Shown here piece after piece: positions 50,803-62,219 of a stretch of DNA of 64,000 nucleotides; the first letter of the stretch is position 1; each line of letters opens with the position of its first letter. The DNA lies in NCBI GenBank assembly GCA_022577435.1, contig JAKOON010000002.1:1178001-1242000 (forward strand), given 5' to 3'. The notes beneath the pieces were generated by a model, which was not told the origin of the DNA, made no database searches, and saw nothing but the letters and a program-made list of their open reading frames with translations. Source of the DNA: Embiotoca jacksoni (taxonomy: Eukaryota > Chordata > Actinopteri > Embiotocidae). The position numbers and the translations under genes were made by a program.

Positions 50803-51092
50803 TAAAGGTCCCATATTGTATAAAATCATATTTGTATTGATTATGCAGCAGGTCTAGGTTCTATATAAATACTGCGAGTGGCAAAATGCTCAGTTCCTAT
50901 AAAGCAACTGTGTTGTTTGGACTTCTATGACTTAGTGATGTTACAAACTAATGCTCATGTCATATGTCTACACTTAGTATTGCCCACTGTTCAATCTTTC
51001 TAAGGCAGAAAACACAGAGCGTTCAATTGGCCGTAGAACTAGCAAGCTACAAGAGCAAAGACAACTTGTGGTTGACCTGCGCGTGCATCGGG
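50803..51092 (+). repeat. GGTCCCATATT-type repeat, plus-oriented copy
   Basis: Begins TAAAGGTCCCATATTGTATA, continues GCAGGTCTAGGTTCTATATA and AAAATGCTCAGT, and reaches GTGGTTGACCTGCGCGTGC. It corresponds to the copy at 54985-55323 in reverse orientation. Confidence 0.65.
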
Positions 51093-52911
51093 AAATGAAA
51101 AACTATACACCAGGCATTCAAAATGATGTTGAAAATACCAAAAACAACCACATTTATGTTCTAAAAATATTTTAAACATTCGTCCAACTTGTAGGCAACA
51201 ATTAAGCTGCAGAAAAGACACTGAGTCTACTGGGAAAAGGCATCTACTCGACTGACTGTACGAAGCTCTTCATCACATGTCTCCATTAGAATAGCAGTGC
51301 CCTACACGCTATCTCTGATGACCAAGTATGATTGTGTGTCTATCTGGATGCTATCAGGTCCGTGTGGTCAAAGAGGAGGATGTAGACGATAAGCATCAGC
51401 GAGTGGATCAATAGGAGCCTCTAAAAATACACAATCTGTTTGTGAGTGTGTGTGCGGGTGTGTTTTTGAGGGTGACACAGTGGGTACATGACAGGTAACA
51501 AGATGCTATTCAGGATGGGCTCAATAAGTACGGCCCCACGTTCCCTTTTTTTTCAGCCTGCAGGATCAAAATTTGATGAACTTTGTTTCATCTTGTCAGT
51601 GGAAAATGACAAAGTGCTTCTTGTCATGTGGGAACCCACCAAAAAGAGATTTACAATCCATTTTAGACCATGACCCAGAGGATAAGAAGAGATTTCTGTG
51701 ACCCACCTAAGAATCAGCCAACCTTTCAAGGTTAATATAAAAACTACTGATACATGTACAAACTTTCCTGTCATGAGTAGGAGTTTGTTTCCTCTAGTAG
51801 TCCTGGGACAAGAGAATGAGTTTCTGGCTCTCAAAGGTCCTTGGTTGGAAAAGTTCAAGCAACACACAACACAGCAAACTTCACAACAAAAGCTACTTCA
51901 GTATCTACTATGCAAATTCACTGGGGCCAGAAAACTTTTGAAAGCAATAGCTCCTCTTTGCGAGACCCGTTTCATCTTTTATTCTAGATTCGTGACTTAT
52001 CCCTCTGCGCTTCATTTCAACAAGAAAACTTTTCATCTATTTTGCTCAAATGATCCGAGTTCCTCAGTCGTAATCTCAGGCGGAAGCAGGGCAGGCACCC
52101 CATCGCACCAGACTAGGAGCTCCTCTGTTCAATAAAAGACACTTTGAACTGCGTTGGAAGCCTTTTGGAGTGTCCACCCACTCCTCGCAGCCCTTCACAA
52201 TGGGGGATATGGAGCGAGACGGGTGAAGCAGTGGAAATGAAGACAAAGACGTCATGCTGAACCAAAATGCTGATCCTTAAATAAATGTATGAACACAAGT
52301 GGCACCTTGGCTTCATTACAGCTTAATCAGAGAAGAATGTCCTAATTGTACTTACTTTTGAAAACTCGAGCAAAGTTGATTGTATTGCCCTCATTATCTT
52401 TAATCAAAGCAACGTATTACCTTCTCTTCCAATCTCAAGAGGAACCTGCTGTCACAGGCTCAAAGGGAATTGACACTATTACACAGCCTTGTCAACAACA
52501 AAGGCGATCTAGCAACAATGAAGATTGTGACATGCAGCGATGGGATGTGTTCTACTAGGATCTTGTGGGACTGATGAAAAGATTGCTTGTACCTTCTACC
52601 TAATCAACTTGAAGGAAGCGTCATTTAACAAATTGGCCTAAAATCGGTGAATATGTCACAGAGATTATGCCTTGAACTGACTGAACTGCAGCAGCATCCT
52701 TAGGTGTGCTTCTCTTTTCAAGACCAAGAATGTGTTCGGAGGTTTTTCAGTGACTGATATGTTAGCTTCTTTCTAAGACTCCACAACATTGTCAAATAGC
52801 CTTTGAGCTATGTTCGGCCCCATGTAATGGATGTGTTCAAAGGTGAAACTGATAGATCTGGCTAAGTGTCAGAACATACCACATTACACCAAAATATCTG
52901 TGGTGTCTCAG

Positions 52912-53110
52912 GCTGGGTATCATTAAAAAGACCTTTCATACCCACACCGGTACGTCGACTTTAATACCAGTTCCTGAACAATACTTTTTTGAATACCAAT
53001 TTTATAAAGTCCATTTTAAGGAAAAGAAGATTTCATTATACATTAAGATGCCACTATTTACTGTTGTTTTCATGTAGTTTTGAAGGGCAGAGTGCGACCC
53101 ATATTGTTTC
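52912..53110. repeat. GGCTGGGTATC-type dispersed repeat remnant
   Basis: GGCTGGGTATCATTAAAAAG, CCCACACCGGTACG, CAATACTTTTTTGAATACCA are in the order seen in a widespread fish MITE. The right boundary is unclear. Confidence 0.5.
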
Positions 53111-54984
53111 CGGTAGCTACAATTAACACATGTCCCCTTAAGGCCTCGTATGCATCACTAGATGCTACAATTTATTAATGTTCCCTGAACATCTCAGCTA
53201 TCTTTAGATGCTAGCTTGCCGGCTGCACACAGAGGAGCCACCAGTCACCACAGTGACTGCTACTCAGACAGGTATGTGACTAATATTTGTTTGAGTGAAA
53301 TAAAGTGTCCTAGTTTACCTAATTTAAGACCAAGTAATTTTGACTATGTATGTGCTGTAGCTCAATGATGTTTATGAGCTATTCAAGATATTAGATATAT
53401 TCAAGTGGACATTGCCTGGTTATCAAAATCTGATACTGAATGACAAGCCATTTTCTGATAGTAGATAGCATTGAAGCAATGCAGTTAGTTTCAGGGTGCC
53501 CCCAGGAAAAAACAACATATATAGAATTGCAATGAATGCATTTCAGTTTAAGGATATATATATATATATATGTGTATAAAAAAGGTCTATTTTTGAAGAT
53601 GGCTAAATCTCCTCTGTTTTCACAGAACAATGGACTGAAGCGAACGGATACCCTTGTTTAATTGCTCTCCTTCTCCTCCTCAGTGCAGTATTCAACAGTT
53701 TGATGGCCATTAAATTTACCCACTGAGACAGTGAGCACCATCAAAAACTCTTTCAGAACCAATTTCCCACATGTGATTACTCGTGTGCCTTCAGAGCAAC
53801 AGCAGAGTGAGGTTCATTAAGCCTTTGGCATGAGGGAGAAGTAAGGTCAGACTAGAAAAACAACACAGCGAAGCAGCGTTTGGACTGAAAAATACATGAG
53901 TGTCACAAGTGTTCACAGACTGCTCTCACTAAATATTTGAATGAATTCATCAGCTCCAGTTTATTGCACAAAAATACTAAATTTGCCCTGTAGATGTCAC
54001 AATGTGAAAAGCCACGAAGAGAAGCTACAAATGAGGCGACGAGCAATGACTGAAACGTAGCTAAGAACTGTCTGTGACTTAATCATCATTCATATTTGAC
54101 AACTGAATATTTCCTGTTTTGTTCTTCAGACAAACGTATGTTCTGTCATTCTAAGATAAATCTATGAAAAAAATGAATGATTTTCAGCAGTCAGGCTTCC
54201 AGGAATGATGCAAGTAGGGCAGATAGCATTCGCTAAATGACATGGAATTATTGAGATGATGCTGAAGAGACACAAGGCACATGTGGTGTCACGACCCTCA
54301 AGTATCCTTTCATCACCTGAATGGTTAAACATCCATCAGATCATCCTCCCACTCTTACGTATTTCTTCTCCTTTCATCAACTTGCTCTGTCCTTCCTCTC
54401 CTTTGTGAATGCTGGTCCTTCAAACACATTCTTAATTCTTCATACTTAACCAGCTCAACTCCTTCTTCTGTCATTTTTATTTCCCTTCTCTACAATTTTT
54501 TTCTTTGCCTTCCTCTTCATTTGTTTGTCTTGTTCCTCCCCAATTTGTTCTCCTTCTTTTAAAAATCCAACTCAAAATAACAGGTTCAACCAAGATTTTT
54601 TTACCGATCGGTGTCGCTTTTCGACAATTGTGCGGTCCACTCTGGCATCTATGCCAGCATAATAAAGCAATTAAGAACAACATTCTGACACAAACCTTTG
54701 AATTAATCTTGAAGAAAATCTCATCCAGACCTCCGATCTTCAGCTGGAGACAGAAAACAGTCAAGCCATGTTCTCGTTATGTCTCCATTTACATTCTGTT
54801 TATTAAAGGTCCAAAATGTGTTTCATCTACAGTCTTGAGGTCATTTGGAAGATATTTTTATGGTTTTAAGTACCAAAAACCATCTCAAATCTCAACTCTT
54901 AAGCTTCTCCCTGTAGCTCTACAAAGAACAGGCTATTTTGTGTCTGTGTCTTAGAGGCTCACTGAGCTCAATGACCCTCTCTTC

Positions 54985-55323
54985 TGATTGGTTGAGGCTT
55001 TTCTGAGTGACACACGTCCAGGCCAACCACAGGTTTACTTCGGACTTCGAGCTTGCAAGCTCAATAACAGAATAACCGCTTGGGTTTTCTTCCACGTAAA
55101 AGGTTGGAGAGTGGGCCGTGCTGGGACTCGACATATGATATGAGCATGAGTTTGTGACAAACTTACCAAAGTCCTAACAGCACAACTGCTGACTATGTGT
55201 ATCTGTGTGTATTTCTGCAGAGACTGAGCATGTTGACACTTTCATAGTGTTTACACAGAACCTAGACCTGCTTTATAATCAAAAAAGCAAAATAAATCTG
55301 ATTTAATTAAATATGGGATGTTT
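54985..55323 (-). repeat. GGTCCCATATT-type repeat, minus-oriented copy
   Basis: Read on the minus strand: ATCCCATATTTAATTAAATC, AAGCAGGTCTAGGTTCTGTG, AACATGCTCAGT, later TGGTTGGCCTGGACGTGTG. Same motif order as the plus-oriented copy 4.2 kb away. Confidence 0.65.
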
Positions 55324-55744
55324 AAACTTTAGCTTTAGGGACAGAGTGTTAAGCATATTTGATTTATATGAATTTAATCAACCAAGAATAGTTGCATGTG
55401 GAACTGAAGGGGTCAGAAGAGAAAGCCACTTTTTTTTAAAGAGAAACCTGCATAAGGGAAAGTATTTCCAGTTTTATAAAAAAAAATATATATATTATTT
55501 CTTACTTTTTATGTGAAGTGTGGTCGTATATAAATGTGGCCCTCAGTTGAATCTGCAAGCTTGCTTCTTCTCCAACAACTAGGCCACTGCCACACTCCTC
55601 CACTAATGTTTTATTGTGGATGCTCCACCTTTCGCTTCTCATCTCATCTGTCTCTCTCCATTAAACACGGCGACGATCAGAGAAGCATCTGGAGATGCAT
55701 CTTTAAGCTTTAATACACTTTGAATAATTAACACACGTGTACGT

Positions 55745-55745
<1 letters not shown>

Positions 55746-55807
<62 letters not shown>
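55746..55807. repeat. (CA)n microsatellite, 62 bases
   Basis: Uninterrupted CA run following TGTACGTG. Confidence 0.97.
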
Positions 55808-55810
<3 letters not shown>

Positions 55811-56624
55811 TTGAGTCTATCAGTGGCAGGCAGCTCCCCTAGCCAGAGAAACCCAGAGGGAGAAGGAAGGCTTGCTCTGTGCCAGTGCCAGCATCAGAGC
55901 CTCCGAGCAGGGCGACTCAGAGCTGTGTACCAGCAACCCGCAATAATGGAAAGACAGCTGTAACTCTGACAACCTTAGCTGAGAGACAAAAAAAAGAGAG
56001 TGTGTGACTCCAGCTAATTGACTTGTTGAGGGAACGAGGGAGCGGGTGAACAAGAGGAAAGAGCTCGATGGACTGGAGATCAAAGAGGGAAACTAGCTCG
56101 GAGATGGCTACTGAGATGGATGGCTTTCTTCATGTAGTGATACTGTGGGAATACGTGCATAGAATAGCTGGCTTATGGCTGTATCTGTGCCCGTGTATGC
56201 ATGCCTTTGTTTGTGCTTCCTGCAGCAGCATGGTGACTTGACAGAAACATATGACCATCTGACAAACTTGCTCATCATGGTGATGCATCCTCTAATTAGC
56301 AGCACGAAGGCTAACGCTGATCTACGTATCCATATTCACCTTCTGTACATCTGGAGCCCAAAACAGCCGGCTAATGATTATCAATGAGGCAAGGCTACAA
56401 AGCCACTGGCTCACTCCCCTACGCAGCAGCAATGCATCATGGACCTACTGTATGCCGCTAAGTGTAAGGAGGTCAGGCTTCCAGGATGAGGAGTACGGAG
56501 AGGGAAGAAGGAAGGAGGAGGACCGAGGAGATAAGGGATGGAAGGGAAAAGGGAGGAAAAGGGAGAGGACTGAAAAGGGGAAGAAAAGATAAGAAATGAA
56601 AGTGATTTGTGATGCAGGAAAAAT

Positions 56625-56726
<102 letters not shown>

Positions 56727-57334
56727 CACAGTGAGAACAGTCAGAGCTGGTGAGTTGCAGTTTCACACACTGAAAAGGTCAGTGGCCTCAATGGTTAACT
56801 AAATTGTTTCAGAGCAGCTGATGCAAAACAAGCTCTTGCTCATAATGAGTACTTCTTTTGGCAGATTCAGATGACTTCACTCAGGCAGCATCTTAATGAA
56901 TACATCAGGCCTAAATAAATATCCATTAGAAGCAGCACATTTCTCAAACATGAATAACAGAAAAAACAGATGGTCTAAAGTCAACATTTCAATAGCCTTT
57001 GACGCGGGATTAACAACTTGAAACGGCCTGCGTCTAAAAGTGAGACTTTAGCTTCTGGATGGAAAATACCACGGCATTAAAAAAAAAAGGCTAAAACTTT
57101 GGCGGTGTGTTCCTTCAGGTAGCTATGACATGATTGTGGTCCATGAAGACCGGCGTTAAGATACATGGCTTATCAGACTCCAGAAACCCTGAGGGGTAGG
57201 TTTTACAACTCTGGGAAGTTATCCCAGAGTTCTTTTATCCATTTGACTTCCACCATGGTTGGAGAGCTCATATAAAATGATAGTATGACACTCACATGAC
57301 TGTGTTACCTTCACTGTATATAAAAATCTTAACA

Positions 57335-57620
57335 TAGGAAGTGCCTTAAAGTGCAGTACCACTGATGGGCACTGGAGGCTGGCTTCAAAGAACACTCCCA
57401 TTCATTGTTTGGAGGTCTGCCTGGTTTGGCTGACATGTTTGGGTGGGCGGGCGTCGTGTCTGCAGGTTCTCAGTCAGAAGTGACCATATTTGGAAGGACC
57501 CTAGCTCCACCCTTGCTTATCCAAATATGGTCACTTCTGGCTCCAAAAAAAACAAGAAGGTGACGATCAAAATGCCTCAAGGCTTTAGAACAGTAGTTGA
57601 CAGACTAATCGATTATGTCA
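57335..57620 (+). repeat. Dispersed repeat, copy B (CCAAATATGG type) with perfect hairpin
   Basis: Same order of motifs as copy A at 20.9 kb: GGGTGGGCGGGC, GGTTCTCAGTCAGAAG, TCCAAATATGGTCACTTCTG, GGCTCCAAAAAAAAC. It also has an inverted 20-base arm at 57475-57494 that pairs perfectly with 57520-57539 across a 25-base loop. The left part (TAAAGTGCAGTACCACTGAT) is typical of the same fish repeat. No ORF. Confidence 0.65.
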
Positions 57621-59171
57621 TGTTAGTTGGCCACTTGTTGTAGACTGATTAGAAGCTGGAACAACAAAGGCTTCATCACTATGTTGAAAATCATTTCTTG
57701 GGTTTGACATTTTTCTAGTATATCTTACTAGTTTGTTTCTACATTGATGTATCCAGCAATATCCAGCAGCATGAAGGCAATATCAGGCTAAGGATGAAAC
57801 TGTTGTTTAATGAAGCCTTTTACACTACCATACAAAAAAGAAATAAGGCACTTCCTGTCAAAGCTCCCATCAGGGGATGTTATCTGGCAGCTATTTTCTG
57901 TCTCTACTGTCAATCATGTTCTGCATTAATTCATTTGTGGGACATGAAATATCCTGAGTGAAAAGCAACCACATGCAAAATGAATGAACGGCTTAATTAA
58001 CAAGCAGGCGAAATGCCATCAATAAATGAATAACCAGGCGAGCTTGTAGAGACGACAAAGAAATACAAACAAACCTGTTTTTCTATTCCTTTTTCTGTTG
58101 CTTTTTATTATTGTCTTATTTTTCCTATTTCCTCGAATCTAAATGATGTGATTTGAACCAACCCCCGGGCCCAGCGTCGGCCCAGTCGGCTCTGCAGGCC
58201 CAATGCTGGGATCCATTGGAGCAGAGCAAATTTGTTTGTCTCTGCGTTTGTTTGTACTGGTGTTTGTTTCTCTCATTGTTTGTGTTTATATGCATTTCCG
58301 TTGATGGCCTTCTCAAGTGTTTCTCTGACTCTGGCAATTTTCTGCCTGGTCGCCCCTAATGTGGCTCTCTGTTTATCTGCTGTCACAACGCAGTTGATTT
58401 ATATATATTTACAAATCCAGGAAGTGACAGCAGCGAGTTATACTTACTTTAAGAGGGTGAACATTATACATTAGCGGCTATCTGCTTACACACACACACA
58501 GGAAAAGGTTAATTTTTGGATGATTTACCGAGGCCGCAGATTCACAGATGCTATGAATTTGATCAGATATGAAGTGAAGTCAGCCTCAAGAAATATGACA
58601 AATGCCTGTGGGAAGATAACCAGTGTAGTGTGAATTCAATCACTTTGGCAACTGACTGCTAATGACACAGGGGGAAACTTTTTCAGGCAGCGGTGACGGG
58701 CGATATTGCTTTCAGCTGGCGCTACGAACTGGCAAATTGGGACAAAATCAAGGCTGGAAGAGATAAATGTGTGACGACAAAAACGGCTGCTGCTGGCCCA
58801 AGTGAACATTTGCATCGCTTCAAAATGTACCTATTTAATGACAGGGGGAGCGCGTCAGGATACATGAAAGCACATGCATCCATCACAAAAGCCCCGAGCT
58901 GTCGCTTCACTGTCTGCCGTGTTAGTAACAACAATCCATGTAAGGATGTGTATGTGTGTCTATCAAAATTCAACAAACCTCTGCTGACATTCAAAGTGAC
59001 TTGGTAACCATGGTAACGGCTGCACCAAAAAGACAGAGTACATCAGAAGAGGGTGGGGGGGGGGGAAATAAAATAATACAAGATGAATGAGTGTGGCTCT
59101 CAAAACAAGATGTGGCTGGATGTCAGGACGGTGTGTTTACAGGAGGGCGTAACATGTGAGGACAGGGTGGA

Positions 59172-59212
<41 letters not shown>
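59172..59212. repeat. (AC)n microsatellite with ACAT tail
   Basis: AC run followed by ACATACATAC and further CA-rich sequence to about 59254. Confidence 0.95.
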
Positions 59213-59217
<5 letters not shown>

Positions 59218-60045
59218 TACAAAATCACAAACACACACACCCACACACACACACATCTCACTCCCTTGGCATATTTTATACACATGTCTTAAGATACAGA
59301 CAATGTTAAGCACATAAAACAAAACGGAGACACTAACACATACAACGTACTTGGATATGCAACACAAACAGACAAACAGACACACAAAATTCCTGAAACA
59401 TACCAACATATAAACATGTGTATTCAAGCACACACGTCATGCCCACCCACACAGAGCACACCAAGTTGCATGTTTCATTTTTTTTTTAAAAGAGTGATAA
59501 AAGAAGAATAGGAGGAAAAATTTGATTAAATTGTAGGCACGTACAATTTGAAACTCTTCCTGAAAGTAAAAAGTAAAGTCAGAGTGAAGGTGGTTGAGAG
59601 TTAAGTGCAACTTTCTGAGGACACGCGCGGTTTTTTTCTTCTGCTTGTCAGTGTGAATGTCTGCATTTGTGTGAGAGCCAGTGAGCAATAGAGAGTTTGA
59701 CGGAGACAGAGGGACTGAGAAAGCAAGTCGGCTCGTTGCCATTTACATACTCATTCACCCCGACTTGTTTATAAGTGAATAAATCAAGCGCTGCTAAGGT
59801 TACAACAGCTGCTGCTGGGCCACTCCACAGCAGCACTCATTCATACACGCACACTCGAATGGCGTACAGGTCCCAGCTGCACCCTTGGCATCACTGTGCC
59901 ACCATACATACTCATGTGTAAGCGTACACGGGCATCGATATTCATATGTTGCTTTGCACGTCCGTGTTTGTTAATCACTCTGTGTGTGGGAGCGTTTGTG
60001 AAAGTATGTTTAACTACATGTGCTCAGTGTTTGTGTCCGTGTATG

Positions 60046-60098
60046 CCTTTGTGTGTGTTGTGTGTGTGTGTGTGTTGTGTGTGTGTGTGTGTGTGTGC
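60046..60098. repeat. Imperfect (TG)n beside the PSI 2 exon donor
   Basis: TG runs interrupted by TTG. On the plexin sense strand this is a CA tract starting about 25 bases past the 5' splice site of the 60123-60237 exon. Confidence 0.95.
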
Positions 60099-60122
60099 GT
60101 GCATGCGAGCTCCAACCCTCAC

Positions 60123-60237
60123 CTCTGAAGTGTTGACTCGTCCCTCCTGGAAGGAGCAGTCGCTGGCATCCTGTGTGCACATGTGGCGATATTTGCACCA
60201 GTGACAGGGGAAGTTTCCGTTAACACAGGACAGACAC
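60123..60237 (-). CDS. plxna1: Plexin-A1 exon, PSI domain 2
   Basis: Internal exon of an A-type plexin, the semaphorin receptor, encoding 38 whole codons after one leading base. It carries the second PSI (plexin-semaphorin-integrin) domain: cysteines at residues 1, 4, 11, 14, 20 and 27, with the family-typical CHWCKYRHMC block and CSFQEGRVN near the end. An N-glycosylation sequon NTS lies two residues before the exon end. On the minus strand the acceptor reads ctcgctccag and the donor gtgaggg. The exon enters in phase 2 and leaves in phase 0, and the following exon continues with ECPQILPS exactly as in vertebrate plexin-A1. PSI domains are small disulfide knots that set the angle of the extracellular stalk. 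The nearest relative by eye is plexin-A1; A2, A3 and A4 fit less well. A CA tract lies about 25 bases past the donor. Confidence 0.95.
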
Positions 60238-62187
60238 CTGGAGCGAGAGAGAAGAAAGAGGGTGGGGGAGTCCAATTGTCAATATAACAGTTTCATCTTA
60301 AAGAGCATCTCAACTTGTGTCGAATTGCAAACATTTTCTCTTGATAGTCTGAGTCTCCAATTCCTTTCTTTTTTGTTTGGTCAGCCAACAGTGAGTATCA
60401 CGACTCAAATTCAACTTTTCTCCTTTCAAATCTTAAATGAATAAAAAACAAAAATTGTCATGACATATAAACATTTTGAAATGAATTCCATTTCTCCAAG
60501 ACTATATATTATACATCTTAGTCCCCATGAATTAATATGTGAAAAAAATATTTATATTTTTAAACACTCTAGTTTAAAAAAAAAAAACACAGTTTAGAAA
60601 TACTTGGACTAATTTTTGTTCCACTCCACCTAAATACAGAGCAGCCAGACATGATGTCACAGTTTGGTCAAGATGGTAAAGGCACCAAAAATAGTAAAGT
60701 CCTTACAAAAGTATTATATTATATATATTATTATAGTGAGGAACCCAAGAATTCAACATTCCCCACGAGTGACAACTGGAAGGGGGAACCTGATTAGGTG
60801 GGAGAAGCATATTCAGAGGGATGTGACAGAACACAGTCTTTCAAATATGAGTCTGACACAATGTCCAAGAGACAGGAACTATGCAAGAATAGGGAGTACC
60901 CATGGACAGTGGCAAGTAACTGATTTGCGGAGCGAGAAAAACGTGTGCAAAACTGGTGCAAGGTCAGTGTCCATGCTAAGAACACTTTAAGGTTTGTTTT
61001 GTAACTTTATAATGTGGGCGATATACAGTACGTATCAGGATAACTCTGGAATACCAGCAATACTTGTTATACTTGTCCATAACAGTCACTAATGCATATG
61101 ATTAGTAATGACTTTCATTGCTAAAGCAAAATGTTATATCCACACTATGTTTACAATAATCCACTGCAGCAAGGAGTGAGACAGAGAAAACAGAAGTGAG
61201 CACGTTTCTTCACCACAGATGCTGCAGTCGTCTGCCTCCTCACTTGCCTGCAACATACTCAGGCACGATAATTTGCATGTTTCCTCTCCCTGAAAACTGG
61301 AGGCATGGTGTGCTGAAGGCAGGCAGGGTGCATACATTTTGTAATTTAATTACAATTTTAATTCACCATAATGGAACATTTTAATATGCTCACTAAAATG
61401 TGTAAAACAAAAACTAGTACCTGTCATGTTACATTATCTGATGCAATGTTGAAAAACACATTTATTTTCTATTAATAACATTTTTTTGTATATTTTGCCT
61501 TGAAAACAACAACACCATCTAAGTTTAACTTAATTTCCATGAAACCAAATTTAATTTAAATGTTCTCTTACTTATAGGTGAAGTTTGTTCACAACTTTAA
61601 AAAAGAGACAACGTATATTTCCTAAATGCTACATATAGCAGCATCAGACAACATCTATTGGGCATTTATTATCCTGTAATGTGAACCATATGTAATGAAA
61701 AAAAATATGTGTAGCAACATCAAGGAAACAAACAAAGACCTCATCAATAACTTCTAACTTGCTCAGTATAATTAGCCCACAACACTGATGGAAACTCAGC
61801 TACTATGACCTGAATTATTTATAGATAAGGTACGAGGGAGAACAGTTACCAAGTGAATAAAGGAAGAGTTGAAACACAGAAAAGAAAAAAAAAAAAAAAA
61901 AAAAAGACACACTGACAGGCCGAGTGCATCAACGCAGTCGCACAACATCAAATGTTTATGGTCAAATCTCCATAAATCATGTTGGAATGACAAGTGTACC
62001 CGCAGACTCGTGCATTCAGACTTTATTCCAGCTGTCAGCGAGGCCAAGGCGGATGCTGAAAACAGCCAAGAGAGAGCAGGAAAGAATCCTTGGCGATCCA
62101 CTCCTCCCTTCTTATTCTCCATGCTTGGCGGCTTACAGTGAACTAAGCTGGCAGACCAAGATAAGCCTGTTTTTATATAACATTTGG

Positions 62188-62219
<32 letters not shown>

